Source of the DNA: Halomonas urumqiensis
Lineage (GTDB): Bacteria > Pseudomonadota > Gammaproteobacteria > Pseudomonadales > Halomonadaceae
NCBI RefSeq assembly: GCF_003028575.1
Contig: NZ_PYUD01000001.1
Coordinates: 1,426,001-1,490,000, forward strand
Length of the DNA: 64,000 nucleotides
Reading direction: 5' to 3'
The notes beneath the pieces are model-generated. The model was given only the letters and a program-made list of their open reading frames with translations, searched no databases and had not been told where the DNA came from. Both the position numbers and the translations under genes were made by a program. Below are positions 28,782-38,475 of this stretch, piece after piece; positions within the stretch are counted from its first letter, which is position 1, and each line of letters opens with the position of its first letter.

Positions 28782-29783
28782 ATGGAAATGTTCGATCTGT
28801 CATTGATCTGGGCGGTAATCATCGGTTTCGGGGTCATCATGTACGTGCTGATGGACGGGTTCGACCTGGGGCTCGGCATTCTCTATCCCTTCGCCCCGGA
28901 CGAGGCCGCTCGGGACGTGATGATGAACTCGGTGGCACCGGTATGGGACGGTAACGAGACCTGGCTGGTACTGGGCGGCGCGGGGTTGCTCGGGGCCTTC
29001 CCGCTGGTCTATTCGGTCTTTCTGCCGGCGCTCTACATCGGTGTGTTCCTGATGCTCGCCGGGTTGATTTTCCGCGGCATTGCCTTCGAGTTTCGCTTCA
29101 AGTCGCGGCGCAGCCGGCATTGGTGGAACCGCGCCTTCTGCTGGGGCTCGGCGATCGCTTCCTTCTCCCAGGGCGCGGTGGTCGGTGCCTATATCCAGGG
29201 CTTCGCCGTCGAGGATTTCGTCTACGTGGGTGGTCCACTCGACTGGTTGACCCCGTTCAGCGTGTTGACCGGCATCGGGTTGATGATCGGCTACGCACTG
29301 CTCGGCGCCACCTGGCTGATTCTCAAGTCGGAAGGTTACGTACAAGCCTGGGCCTACAAGGTGGTGCCCGCGCTGCTGCTTGGGGTACTGGCGGTGTTTG
29401 GCATCATCAGCCTGTGGACGCCATTCGTGAATCCTGATGTGTGGTCGCGCTGGTTCGATCGTATCCAGCTTATCTGGGTATTTCCCGTGCTGGCGCTGGC
29501 TTGTGCATTCTGGCTGTGGAGGGCGGTGCGCCAGCGTCAGGAAGGCCAGCCATTCATCGCCACCCTGGGACTGTACATCTTTACCTACCTGGGGCTCGTG
29601 GCCAGCAAGTGGCCGGTCATCGTGCCACCCAACTACACCATCTGGGACGCCGCCTCGGCGCCGGAATCCCAGCTGTTCCTGCTGATTGGGGTACTGTTCG
29701 TGATCCCCATCGTGCTGGCCTACACCGCCTGGAGCTACTGGGTGTTCCGCGGCAAGGTCAAGGTCGGCGAGGGCTATCACTGA
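28782..29783 (+). CDS. cioB: Cyanide-insensitive quinol oxidase subunit II
   Basis: 333 residues with eight to nine membrane spans. CydB-family features: YVLMDGFDLGLGILYPF, NSVAPVWDGNETWLVLGGAGLLGAFPLVYS, and FRGIAFEFRFKS. Excellent SD (GGAGG). Pairs with CioA to form the oxidase. cydD starts four bases later, so cioAB and cydDC look like one transcript. Confidence 0.95.
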   Translation: MEMFDLSLIWAVIIGFGVIMYVLMDGFDLGLGILYPFAPDEAARDVMMNSVAPVWDGNETWLVLGGAGLLGAFPLVYSVFLPALYIGVFLMLAGLIFRGIAFEFRFKSRRSRHWWNRAFCWGSAIASFSQGAVVGAYIQGFAVEDFVYVGGPLDWLTPFSVLTGIGLMIGYALLGATWLILKSEGYVQAWAYKVVPALLLGVLAVFGIISLWTPFVNPDVWSRWFDRIQLIWVFPVLALACAFWLWRAVRQRQEGQPFIATLGLYIFTYLGLVASKWPVIVPPNYTIWDAASAPESQLFLLIGVLFVIPIVLAYTAWSYWVFRGKVKVGEGYH

Positions 29784-29787
29784 CCCC

Positions 29788-31503
29788 ATGGCGACGCCCC
29801 GACACACCGACGATGGCCTGACCGCCCGGCGGTGGCTGGCCGGGCTGATCGCCCAAGAGCGTCGCCTGGTTGGCCTGGCCGTTGCGTGTGGCCTGCTCGC
29901 CGGCGTGCTGACCTTCGCGCAGCTTGGCCTGCTGGCATGGCTGGTGGCCACGTTGCTGGCGCCCGAGGCGTCGGCGCCATCCGCCTTGTGGCCAGCCTTT
30001 GCCGGCTTGCTGGCGGTGCTGCCGCTGCGTGCGCTGGCCCAATGGGGGCAGGAGGCGGCAGGGCTTGAAGCCAGCCTGCGCGTACGCCGCCGCGCTCGGG
30101 CCGAGCTGCTCGACCACCTGGCAAGGCTCGGGCCGGTATGGCTCGCCGGGCGCCATAGTGCGTCGCTTGCCAATCAACTGGTGGAGCAGGTTGAGGCACT
30201 GGAGGGGTATGTGGCGCGCTTCCAGCCACAGCTGACGCTGGCGCTGTTGCTGCCCCTTGCCTGCCTTGGCATCGTGGTGTGGCTCGATTGGCTGGCGGCG
30301 CTGTTCCTGCTGCTGGCGGCACCCTTCATTCCGCTGTTCATGGCGCTGGTGGGCATGGGCGCCGAGCGTCTCAATCGTGACCAGTTCGCCGCAGTCGCGC
30401 GGCTCTCCGGTCATTTCATCGATCGGGTGCGGGGGATTACCACCCTGCAACTGTTCGGGCGAACCCGGCAGGCGACGAGTGAGGTGCACGTCGCCGCCGA
30501 CGACTACCGACGGCGCAGCATGCGCACGCTGCGCCTGGCTTTCTTGTCCTCAGCGGTGCTGGAGTTCTTTGCCTCCATCGCCATCGCCGTGCTGGCGATC
30601 TACGTAGGTTTTGGACTGCTGGGGTACATCACCTATGGTCCATCACCCGCGCTGACCTTGTTCAGCGGCCTCTACGTGCTGTTGTTGGCCCCCGAGTTCT
30701 TCCAACCTTTGCGCGCACTGTCCCAGCACTATCATGATCGTGCCGCAGCGCTGGGGGCTGCTGAGGGGCTCGTGGCGCTGCTCAACGAAACGCCGACCGC
30801 CGGGCGAGGCGCCGATGCCGGCCCGGGATCGCCACCCGCGCCGGGCATGCTGGTATCGCTGCGTGAGGCAACCGTTGCCCATGCCGGACGTGGCCAGGTG
30901 CTCGGCCCCCTGGACCTCGATGTGGTGAAAGGCGAGGTGCTGGTGGTGACGGGGCCTTCGGGGACCGGCAAGTCGACGCTTCTGCAGTTACTGGCGGGCT
31001 TCGTCGGTCCTGACTCGGGCACTTGCCACCGTGCAGCGGAGCTCTCCTTTGCCTGGCTCGACCAGCGTCCTTTACTGGTGCATGGCAGCCTTGCCGACAA
31101 CCTGCGGCTGGCCTCTCCCGAGGCGGATGATGCGATGCTTGTGCGCTCACTCGCCAAGGCGGGGCTGGGTGAGCTCTTCGAGGCGCTTCCTGAAGGGCTT
31201 GCCACACCCTTGGGTGAGCGCGGCGTCGGGCTTTCCGGTGGGCAGGCCCAGCGTCTGGCGCTGGCGCGGATATTTCTCAGCGATGCGCCATTGGTGCTGC
31301 TCGACGAACCTACGGCCAGCCTCGATACCGCAAGCGGGGCGAATGTGATCGAGGCGCTTGAAAGGCTTGCCGAAGAGGGTCGGGCACTGGTCATCGCCAC
31401 TCACCATCCAGCGCTGATGGCGATGGCTCATCGGCGGCTATCCCTTGAACCGCAGACAGGGCGCGCGGCGGCCTACGCCACACCACGAGGTGAACATGGC
31501 TGA
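29788..31503 (+). CDS. cydD: ABC transporter CydD (bd oxidase assembly)
   Basis: 571-residue fused permease-ATPase. Six membrane helices span about residues 20-305, then an ATPase domain with Walker A GPSGTGKS, signature LSGGQAQRLALAR and Walker B LVLLDEPTASLD. With CydC it exports glutathione and cysteine and allows maturation of bd-type oxidases. Its placement next to cioAB matches that role. Its stop overlaps the cydC start by eight bases. Confidence 0.93.
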   Translation: MATPRHTDDGLTARRWLAGLIAQERRLVGLAVACGLLAGVLTFAQLGLLAWLVATLLAPEASAPSALWPAFAGLLAVLPLRALAQWGQEAAGLEASLRVRRRARAELLDHLARLGPVWLAGRHSASLANQLVEQVEALEGYVARFQPQLTLALLLPLACLGIVVWLDWLAALFLLLAAPFIPLFMALVGMGAERLNRDQFAAVARLSGHFIDRVRGITTLQLFGRTRQATSEVHVAADDYRRRSMRTLRLAFLSSAVLEFFASIAIAVLAIYVGFGLLGYITYGPSPALTLFSGLYVLLLAPEFFQPLRALSQHYHDRAAALGAAEGLVALLNETPTAGRGADAGPGSPPAPGMLVSLREATVAHAGRGQVLGPLDLDVVKGEVLVVTGPSGTGKSTLLQLLAGFVGPDSGTCHRAAELSFAWLDQRPLLVHGSLADNLRLASPEADDAMLVRSLAKAGLGELFEALPEGLATPLGERGVGLSGGQAQRLALARIFLSDAPLVLLDEPTASLDTASGANVIEALERLAEEGRALVIATHHPALMAMAHRRLSLEPQTGRAAAYATPRGEHG

Positions 31504-33256
31504 AGCATCCCGCAAAGGCACCCGCGAGGTTGGGTTGATCGCCAGCCTGGCGCCGTGGCTCATGTTGCTGGCACGGCGGCGGCGTCGCCTGCTTGCCGGG
31601 GCCGCGTTGATGGCGCTGACGGTACTGTCGGCGCTGGGTCTGCTGGCCGTGTCGGGCTGGTTCATCACCGCCAGCGCCGTGACGGGGCTGGCGCTAGCCG
31701 CGGGCGTGGCCGCCACACTGGATGTCTATGTGCCCGGGGGCGCCATCCGGCTGTTTGCGGTCACCCGCACGGTGTCTCGCTATGTCGAACGGCTCTACAA
31801 CCATGACACCATTCTGCGCCTGCTGGCGGACCTGCGGGTGCGCATGTTCGCCACGCTCGCCAGACTCGATGACCATGCACTCTCGCAGCGGCGCGCCAGT
31901 GAATGGCTGAACCGGTTGACTGCCGATATCGATGTGCTCGATGCGCTCTTCCTGCGCCTGCTGGCGCCTCCCGTGGTGGCGCTACTGGCTATCATCGCCA
32001 CGAGCGTGCTGCTTGGCGTGTGGTTGCCCTCCGCGGGGTGGCTGGTGCTGGTGGTGACGGGCGTGGCGCTAGGTTGGTTCACGGTCGGCCAGGCGCGGCT
32101 CGGCATGGCCGCCAGTCGCCGCCAGGTCGCTCAGCTCGACGCATTGCGTGGCGGTGTGATCGAACAGCTCCAGGGGCTCGCCGAGCTCGAGGCCTATGGC
32201 ACGCTGGCCGGCCATCGGGCCACCCTCGAGCGTCTGGAGTCGCGGATCCAGTGCGATCAGCGCCGGCTCGGTCGGCAGGCGGCGCTTGGCAATGCCCTGG
32301 TGGGGGCAGTGATCGGGGTTTTGCTCGCAGGCGTGCTGTGGTTGGGCGCGCGGGCCCATGCCGCCGACCTTCTGAGCGGCCCATTGATGGTAATGATGCC
32401 GGTGGCGGTGCTGGCGCTCAACGAGGCACTGGCGGTATTGCCTGCGGCCTTCACTCGAGTGGGCGCCAGCCGGGCTGCCGCAGAGCGCCTCAACGATCTG
32501 GAGGATCAGTCACCGCGTCAGGGGGCACGCAGCGAGGCGCTACGCCAGCCACCGCCGGGAGCGCTTGCGGTGTCGCTGGAGCGGGTCAGCCTGTGCTATC
32601 CCGGTTCGCTTGAACCTGTGCTGCGCCAGGTCAGTTTCCGACTGGCGGCGGGCCGCCGCCTCGCGGTGTGTGGTGCCTCGGGGGCAGGAAAGTCGAGCGT
32701 CGCGGCCCTGCTGGCAGGCAGGCTGTCGCCCACCGACGGCCGGGTGCAGGTGGGAGGTGTGGCACCTCGAGACCTCGAACCGGAAGTGTTGGCCGAGCGC
32801 GTGGCGCTGCTGACCCAGCGGGTCGATCTGTTCGATGCAAGCCTCGCCGATAACCTGCGGCTGGCGGATCCGCAGGCCAGCGACGCGCAACTGTGGCGGT
32901 CGCTCGAGGCAGTGGCGCTGGCCGACTGGGCCGATGCGCTGCCGGCGGGGCTAGCGACACGGGTGGGCGAGGGCGGACGGCAACTCTCCGGCGGACAAGC
33001 CCGCCGGCTGGCGCTGGCACGCCTGATGCTGCGTGATCCTGACCTGGTGCTGCTCGATGAGCCCTTCGCCGGGTTGGATGCCGACACCGCCCAGCGAGTC
33101 GCCAGCTCGCTCGATCGGTGGCTCGAGGGGAGAACGGTGCTGTTCTTCGTTCATGCCCTGCGTGACGGGCCCTTCGACCCGCCCGGGGTGACCGACATGG
33201 TGACCCTTGACGATGGAGAGTTGTGCAATCGGTCAGATTATTTCAGGATGGGGTGA
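31496..33256 (+). CDS. cydC: ABC transporter CydC (bd oxidase assembly)
   Basis: 586 residues, half-partner of CydD. Helices about 15-300 (LLAVSGWFITASAVTGLALAAG), then an ATPase with Walker A GASGAGKS, signature LSGGQARRLALAR and LVLLDEPFAGLD. The ATG at 31496 is used because CGAGGTGA precedes it and the family N-terminus is restored; the frame is open further upstream inside cydD. Last gene of the cio-cyd operon. Confidence 0.93.
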   Translation: MAEASRKGTREVGLIASLAPWLMLLARRRRRLLAGAALMALTVLSALGLLAVSGWFITASAVTGLALAAGVAATLDVYVPGGAIRLFAVTRTVSRYVERLYNHDTILRLLADLRVRMFATLARLDDHALSQRRASEWLNRLTADIDVLDALFLRLLAPPVVALLAIIATSVLLGVWLPSAGWLVLVVTGVALGWFTVGQARLGMAASRRQVAQLDALRGGVIEQLQGLAELEAYGTLAGHRATLERLESRIQCDQRRLGRQAALGNALVGAVIGVLLAGVLWLGARAHAADLLSGPLMVMMPVAVLALNEALAVLPAAFTRVGASRAAAERLNDLEDQSPRQGARSEALRQPPPGALAVSLERVSLCYPGSLEPVLRQVSFRLAAGRRLAVCGASGAGKSSVAALLAGRLSPTDGRVQVGGVAPRDLEPEVLAERVALLTQRVDLFDASLADNLRLADPQASDAQLWRSLEAVALADWADALPAGLATRVGEGGRQLSGGQARRLALARLMLRDPDLVLLDEPFAGLDADTAQRVASSLDRWLEGRTVLFFVHALRDGPFDPPGVTDMVTLDDGELCNRSDYFRMG

Positions 33257-33314
33257 ACGAAACGGGATCTGATGAATGACATGGGATCTTGTGATTGAAA
33301 TGGAGAGACAAGCC

Positions 33315-34313
33315 ATGCGTGATTTCCTGAAGCGCCTGCCCAAGGCCGAATTGCATCTGCATATCGAGGGGTCGCTCGAGCCCGAACTGATGTTTGCGTT
33401 GGCCGAACGCAATGGCGTGGCATTGCCCTACGCTTCGGTGGAAGAGGTGCGTGCCGCCTACGATTTCAGTGACCTGCAGTCGTTTCTCGACCTCTATTTC
33501 CAGGGCATGAGCGTGCTGCGCACCGCCGAGGATTTTCATGATCTGGCGATGGACTACTTCACCCGTGCTCATGCCGAGGGGGTGGTGCATATCGAGATGC
33601 ATGTCGACCCCCAGGCGCATATCGCACGAGGGGTCGAGCTGGCGGCGGTGATGGAAGGTCTTGGCCGGGCCAGGCGACGTGCCGAACGGGAGCTGGGCAT
33701 GTCCACGGCGTTGATTCTGGCTTTTCTGCGCGACCGGCCCGCAGAGGAGGCCATGGCCGTTCTCGAGAGCGCCGCCCCTTACTGGGAGCTGCTTGACGCC
33801 GTGGGCCTGGACAGCGCCGAGCGGGGCAATCCCCCGTCGAAGTTCGTCGAGGTGTTCGAGCGTGCACGCCGACTTGGCATTCCTCGCGTCGCCCATGCCG
33901 GCGAAGAGGGGCCACCCGAGTACATCCGCGAGGCCCTCGACCAGCTCGATGTGTGCCGTATCGACCACGGCGTGCGTTGTCTGGAAGACTCCGACCTCGT
34001 GGCGCGGCTGCGTGACGAGGCAGTGGTGCTGACGGTCTGTCCGCTCTCCAATGTGCGCCTCAAGGTGGTGGAGACCATGGCCGAGCACCCGTTTCCGCAG
34101 TTGCTCGACGCCGGCCTCATGTTGACCATCAACTCCGATGATCCCGCCTATTTCGGCGGTGGCATGCTCGACAACTTCCTGGCCTGCCATGAGGCGTTTG
34201 GATGGTCCGAGGAGGTCTTCGTCACGCTCGCCTCCAGCGCCATCGAGGCGGCCTTCGTCAGCGATGAGCGGCGTGAGGAATTGCGTCGGCAGCTTGCCGC
34301 GAGCCGTCATTGA
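33315..34313 (+). CDS. Adenine deaminase (adenosine deaminase superfamily)
   Basis: 332 residues. Zinc-ligand motif AELHLHIEGSLEPEL, VAHAGEEGPPEYI (catalytic Glu in HAGE), RIDHG and TINSDDPAYFGGG. Several segments (VGLDS..PPSKF, AGEEGPPEYI, SDDPAYFGG) follow the Pseudomonas PA0148 type, shown to deaminate adenine rather than adenosine, giving hypoxanthine. ATG at 33315 has GGAGAGA upstream. It opens the purine-catabolic region and would supply substrate to XdhABC. No RutR-type box was seen in front of it. Confidence 0.88.
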   Translation: MRDFLKRLPKAELHLHIEGSLEPELMFALAERNGVALPYASVEEVRAAYDFSDLQSFLDLYFQGMSVLRTAEDFHDLAMDYFTRAHAEGVVHIEMHVDPQAHIARGVELAAVMEGLGRARRRAERELGMSTALILAFLRDRPAEEAMAVLESAAPYWELLDAVGLDSAERGNPPSKFVEVFERARRLGIPRVAHAGEEGPPEYIREALDQLDVCRIDHGVRCLEDSDLVARLRDEAVVLTVCPLSNVRLKVVETMAEHPFPQLLDAGLMLTINSDDPAYFGGGMLDNFLACHEAFGWSEEVFVTLASSAIEAAFVSDERREELRRQLAASRH

Positions 34314-34333
34314 TAGACACCCTCCAGGGCGTT

Positions 34334-35581
34334 CTACTGCAGTACGTCCTGCCAATCCGGATGTCGGCTGAATTGTGCCTTGGCAAACGGGCAGAGTGGT
34401 ATGATGGCGACCTTTTCCCGCCGCGCGTCTTCCACCGCCTGTCGCACCAACCTTTCTCCGACCTTGAGGCCACGCAAGGTCGAGGGAACTTCGGTGTGGT
34501 CAATGATGATCAACCCGTTCCCGGCGCGGCTATAGGTCATCTCGGCCTCGTTACCATCGATGACCACGCGGTAGCGCCCCTTCGACGTGCCATCCTCCCT
34601 CTCGACCGGCATGTCTGTCGGTGAGGGTTGGGTATTCGTCAGCTCCGCACTAGGCCGCCGAACCTGGCGTGGTTGCCCCTGCGCGCATTCCAGAAGATCG
34701 CGGTCCCAGTTTCCGAGGTCAGCGGTGGCCTCGTAAGTCGAGACCAGGAACTCCATCAGTGCCTCGTCGGGATCAGCTGCACTCTGTACGGCATCAAAGG
34801 GCAGCAGGAATTCCGACAGGCCGTCATGCCAGAACGCCGCATCGGGCCGGACCGATGCGGCCTGAAAGCCCCGGGGCGACGGATAGGCGTAGGCATAGAA
34901 GGCGGGATAATCGATGCCGTTGCCACCCGGCCAGAATCCCGCCGAGGACACCTCGCGGTCATAGGCTTCCTGCGCCACGTCATCCGGCAGGGTAGGAATT
35001 CCGGCTGGATGAAGCGGCGCACGGCGCCCAGAAAACCGGGTGACCGCGAGATCCATGGCCCCCCAGAACAGGTGAACCGGGCTGGACTTGCCGAGAAAGG
35101 AGGTCCGGAACCTGCCCATTACCCTGTCGATCGCCACCAGCGCCTGGTGGTAGCGCTGCACGGCGTCGCGGTCATAGGGCCGGTCGCGATGATCCACGCT
35201 GAACGGCACGGGGCTGGGCACCTCGTTTGGCGTGTCGTTGAGGGTCGGCGTGCCCCCTAGGTCGGTAATCAGCTGCACGAATTTCGCGCGAAACGCCGCG
35301 ACCGTGGTCGCCCCCAGAGCGAATGTTGCCACGCGGCCGTTACCGGAGGTTCCCACGACCGTGTGCTCGAGGAAATCGAACCGGATCTCGATACCTGGAC
35401 CGTCCGGAATCGGCGAGGATGCGAGGCCTGTCGGCGTGACATAGAATGTCGCGTTCCAGGAATGGTTGAGCCATGGCGTATGCGCCAGCCTGTATTTGCC
35501 GACGATCTGCAGATACAGATGTAGGGCGGAACAGGTCTCGCGCCATCCAAGGTAGTCGAGTTGGGGCCAATGGGTGGTCAT
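34334..35581 (-). CDS. DUF5996 protein fused to GNAT-like acetyltransferase domain
   Basis: 415 residues. About 1-305 match DUF5996 (WPQLDYLGWRETCSALHLYLQIVGK, PVHLFWGAMDLAVTRFSGR, FYAYAYPSPRGF), a family of unknown function. After a Ser/Pro linker, about 335-412 form a small YjdJ-type N-acetyltransferase domain (EMTYSRAGNGLIIIDHTEVPSTLRGLKVGERLVRQAVEDAR, CPFAKAQFSRHPDW). The frame is intact across the join. Codon style (many CCG/TCG/CGG) looks more alphaproteobacterial than its neighbours, suggesting transfer. It follows pirin by 99 bases on the same strand. Confidence 0.82.
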   Translation of the reverse strand: MTTHWPQLDYLGWRETCSALHLYLQIVGKYRLAHTPWLNHSWNATFYVTPTGLASSPIPDGPGIEIRFDFLEHTVVGTSGNGRVATFALGATTVAAFRAKFVQLITDLGGTPTLNDTPNEVPSPVPFSVDHRDRPYDRDAVQRYHQALVAIDRVMGRFRTSFLGKSSPVHLFWGAMDLAVTRFSGRRAPLHPAGIPTLPDDVAQEAYDREVSSAGFWPGGNGIDYPAFYAYAYPSPRGFQAASVRPDAAFWHDGLSEFLLPFDAVQSAADPDEALMEFLVSTYEATADLGNWDRDLLECAQGQPRQVRRPSAELTNTQPSPTDMPVEREDGTSKGRYRVVIDGNEAEMTYSRAGNGLIIIDHTEVPSTLRGLKVGERLVRQAVEDARREKVAIIPLCPFAKAQFSRHPDWQDVLQ

Positions 35582-35680
35582 AACTTGGCGTCTCCATTCG
35601 GCATCTGTCGCTTGTGGGGATGGGGCATTGGGTCACGGGTCACCCGCATGGCGCCCCGCCAGTCATGTCATCGGCACCGG

Positions 35681-36616
35681 TTAGTCAGGCGCGGGGATAT
35701 GCTCGTCGCGGTCATCGGCCGGAAGATCGAAACGCCCCTTGCCCCAGTTCGCGGCGCGCCATTCGGCCTTGGCCGTTTCGATGCGCTCCTGCGAAGAGGC
35801 GACGAAGTTCCACCAGATGTAACGGGGGCCAGGAAAGGTGGCGCCGCCAAGGATCATGAGCCGCGCGCCCCGATCGCCCGCGGCGACGGTGATCCTGTCG
35901 CCCGGGCGGAAGACCATCATCCGACCGGCGTCGAAATCCTGCCCCGCAACCGAGATGGCGCCTGCGACGATGTAAATGCCCCGATCCTCGTGATCGTCCG
36001 GCATCGGCAGGTGGCGTCCAGGTTCGAGCGTCACGTCCGCATAGAAGGTTTCCGAAAGCATCGTCGCGGGTGCGGTCATTCCATAGGCGCTGCCAAGGAT
36101 CAAACGGACGGAAACGCCATGATCCTCGATCATCGGCAGCGCCTCCTTGCCGTGATGTTCGAAACTGGGTGCCGTGTCTTCATGGTCGTCGGGCAGGGCC
36201 AGCCAGGTCTGTATCCCGAACAGGCTGTTCGGCCCGCTGCGGGCCGCCGCGGAGGTGCGTTCCGAATGGGTCACGCCGCGCCCAGCCACCATCCAGTTCA
36301 GCGCCCCGGGGGTGATGATCTGATCGGCGCCGGTGCTGTCCCGGTGATGGAAGTCGCCGCGAAAAAGATAGGTCACGGTCCCCAGCCCGATATGCGGATG
36401 CGGCCGTACATCGACGCCTTGTCCGGTCAGAAATTCCGCCGGCCCGGCCTGATCGAAGAAGATGAACGGCCCGACCATCTGCCGCCTGGGCGCCGGCAGG
36501 GCGCGCCGGACCTCGAAGTCGCCCAGATCGCGGGACCGCGGGACGATGAGCGTCTCGATCGCGTCGACGCCGAGCTCATCGGGGCAGCCGGGGTCGAGTG
36601 TGGGGTTCCAGCTCAT
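35681..36616 (-). CDS. Pirin family protein
   Basis: 311 residues, bicupin. N-terminal cupin with the metal-binding HPHIGLGTVTYLF, HHRDSTG and GRGVTHSE, as in YhhW-type pirins with quercetin-dioxygenase-like sites. The C-terminal cupin contains EDRGIYIVAGAISVAGQDFDAG. ATG 36616 has AGGA eight bases upstream; 36625 is an alternative. Substrate unknown. Together with the DUF5996 gene it separates the adenine deaminase from the rest of the purine genes and has a similar foreign flavour. Confidence 0.88.
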   Translation of the reverse strand: MSWNPTLDPGCPDELGVDAIETLIVPRSRDLGDFEVRRALPAPRRQMVGPFIFFDQAGPAEFLTGQGVDVRPHPHIGLGTVTYLFRGDFHHRDSTGADQIITPGALNWMVAGRGVTHSERTSAAARSGPNSLFGIQTWLALPDDHEDTAPSFEHHGKEALPMIEDHGVSVRLILGSAYGMTAPATMLSETFYADVTLEPGRHLPMPDDHEDRGIYIVAGAISVAGQDFDAGRMMVFRPGDRITVAAGDRGARLMILGGATFPGPRYIWWNFVASSQERIETAKAEWRAANWGKGRFDLPADDRDEHIPAPD

Positions 36617-36909
36617 GCGCGTCATCCTCTTGTATGCTTGCGGCAGGCGTCGTGCCTGCCGATGCAAGGGCCTGATCTCGACACATCCGGACTGTCCGAA
36701 CGAGCGGGCGGACCTGGTGCGTCCCGACCTTAGTTTGGACGAGCAGCGCCTCGGCGGCTAGTCATGGTGCGCATCGAGCTGTGCCTCGGAAAGCGGAACC
36801 CGCCGGCGGTTTCGAAGGCCGGCCACAGAGCGTAGTGTCCAAGTGTCTCGAAGGACATGCAGAGGGGTGGGTGCCGGGGGCTGAACCGCCCGGCACGTTC
36901 AGCATAGTC

Positions 36910-38280
36910 TCAGTGGGTGGTCACCAGCATCACGATGCTCAGTGCCGCCGAGACCCACATGGCGGGCTTGATGTCCTGCAGCTTGCCGGTGAACAGCTTG
37001 ATCAGCACGAAGCTCAGGAAACCAAAGGCGATCCCCAGCGTGATCGAGTAGGTCAGCGGCATCAGGATGATGGCCAGGAATGCCGGGAACGCCTGCTCGA
37101 AACGAGTCCACTCGATCTTGCTGATCGGCGCGAGCATGAATAGCCCCACCAGCACCAGCGCCGGGGCGGTGGCGATGCCCGGCACCAGCGACAGTAGCGG
37201 CGAGAGGAACAGGAAGGGCAGGAACAGCAGGGCGATGGTCACGGCGACCAGGCCCGTGCGACCGCCCTGGGCGACCCCGGCACCGGATTCGATGAAGGTC
37301 TGCGCCGCGCTGGTGCCCAGTGGTGCGGCAATCATCGAGGCGAAGGCATCGACGGTCATCGAGCGCTTGAGGTTGCGCGGATTGCCGTCCTTGTCCTTGA
37401 GGTTGGCGGATTCGGAAAGCGCCATGAAGCATGACAGCGCATCGAAGAAATTGGTGAACAGCATCACGAAGATGAACGGCAGGTAGGCCACCTTGAGCGC
37501 ACCCAGGATGTCCACCTGCATCACCGCACTGAAATCGGGCCACGCGGCCAGGCCGCTCCACTCGACCACCACGTCACCGCCCCACAGACGCCCCATCGGG
37601 GTGGCCAGCAGGGTGGTCAAGGCGATGCCCAGGATCAGGGCGCCGTTGAAGCGAAGGATCACCAGGATGGCGGTGGCCATCATGCCGATGAAGAAGGTGA
37701 TCAGCGACGGGTCCATGCTGCCCAGTGTCACCAGGGTGGCATCGCTGCCGACGATGAAGCCGGCATTCTTGAAGCCGATGAAGGTGATGAAAAGGCCGAT
37801 ACCACAGGTAATGGCATAGCGCAGCGACGGGGGAATCGCTTCGATGATGGCGCGGCGCACATTGAACATGGCCAGCACCGCGAACATCACGCCGGACCAG
37901 AATACACAGCCCAGTGCCACTTCCCATGAGAGCCCCGCGCCCATCACTAGCGTGTAGGTGAACAGGGCGTTCATGCCCATGCCGGGGGCCACCAGGATCG
38001 GGTTACGGGCATACAGGCCCATGGCCAGGCTGCTCATGAAACTGATCAGCACGGTGGCCGAGAGCGCGGCGGAGAAGGGGATACCGGCATCACTGAGAAT
38101 GGCCGGGTTGACCACGATGATGTACATCGACGCCAGGAAGGTGGCGATACCGGCAAGGATTTCGGTTCGCAGCGTGGAGCCTCTGCGCGAGACGCCGAAA
38201 TACTGATCGAGCCAGGGAGTGTCGGTGTCGTCTCGGCGGACGGCTGCCTGTTCATCCAGAGAGGTGGAAGTCGGTTCCAT
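36910..38280 (-). CDS. NCS2-family purine permease (AzgA-like)
   Basis: 456 residues from MEPTSTSL. Twelve to fourteen spans; AzgA-type signatures are AGIATFLASMYIIVVNPAIL, APGMGMNALFTYTLVMGAGLSWEVALG, FTNFFDALSCFMALSESANL and GTSAAQTFIESGAGVAQGGRTGL. Homologues import adenine, guanine or hypoxanthine by proton symport. Its upstream region carries a RutR-type palindrome 66 bases before the ATG and a perfect CRP-type site about 200 bases before it, so purine-linked and catabolite control are both likely. Confidence 0.92.
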   Translation of the reverse strand: MEPTSTSLDEQAAVRRDDTDTPWLDQYFGVSRRGSTLRTEILAGIATFLASMYIIVVNPAILSDAGIPFSAALSATVLISFMSSLAMGLYARNPILVAPGMGMNALFTYTLVMGAGLSWEVALGCVFWSGVMFAVLAMFNVRRAIIEAIPPSLRYAITCGIGLFITFIGFKNAGFIVGSDATLVTLGSMDPSLITFFIGMMATAILVILRFNGALILGIALTTLLATPMGRLWGGDVVVEWSGLAAWPDFSAVMQVDILGALKVAYLPFIFVMLFTNFFDALSCFMALSESANLKDKDGNPRNLKRSMTVDAFASMIAAPLGTSAAQTFIESGAGVAQGGRTGLVAVTIALLFLPFLFLSPLLSLVPGIATAPALVLVGLFMLAPISKIEWTRFEQAFPAFLAIILMPLTYSITLGIAFGFLSFVLIKLFTGKLQDIKPAMWVSAALSIVMLVTTH

Positions 38281-38345
38281 GGGTGCGGTTCCGTTGTTGT
38301 TGATCTGTGTATTCAACCAGGCGAAATGCCTGTGCATTCTCGAAT

Positions 38346-38361
38346 CTGACCAAATGGTCAA
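38346..38361 (-). promoter_or_regulatory. RutR-type operator upstream of purine permease
   Basis: CTGACCAAATGGTCAA contains the perfect 14-bp palindrome TGACCAAATGGTCA. It matches 15 of 16 positions, counting two free centre bases, of the E. coli RutR consensus TTGACCAnnTGGTCAA. The same palindrome occurs at 44904-44917. Confidence 0.85.
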
Positions 38362-38475
38362 CTCAAGGTCGTGTCAGCATAGACATGACTTGACCGATTG
38401 GGCAAGTGTCTACGACCAATGGGGTAGATGGCCCTGAAATGCCATGAATTCGGAGACGCATTGGTGAGATGCATG

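Noticed and set aside
36871..36896. GTGCCGGG/CCCGGCAC hairpin after the purine permease
   Set aside because: An 8-bp stem with a ten-base loop and no T-run; too weak to list as a terminator.
36668..36909. Possible gene remnant between pirin and permease
   Set aside because: A plus-strand frame ends in DLSLDEQRLGG, but it overlaps pirin antisense and no family similarity could be recognised.
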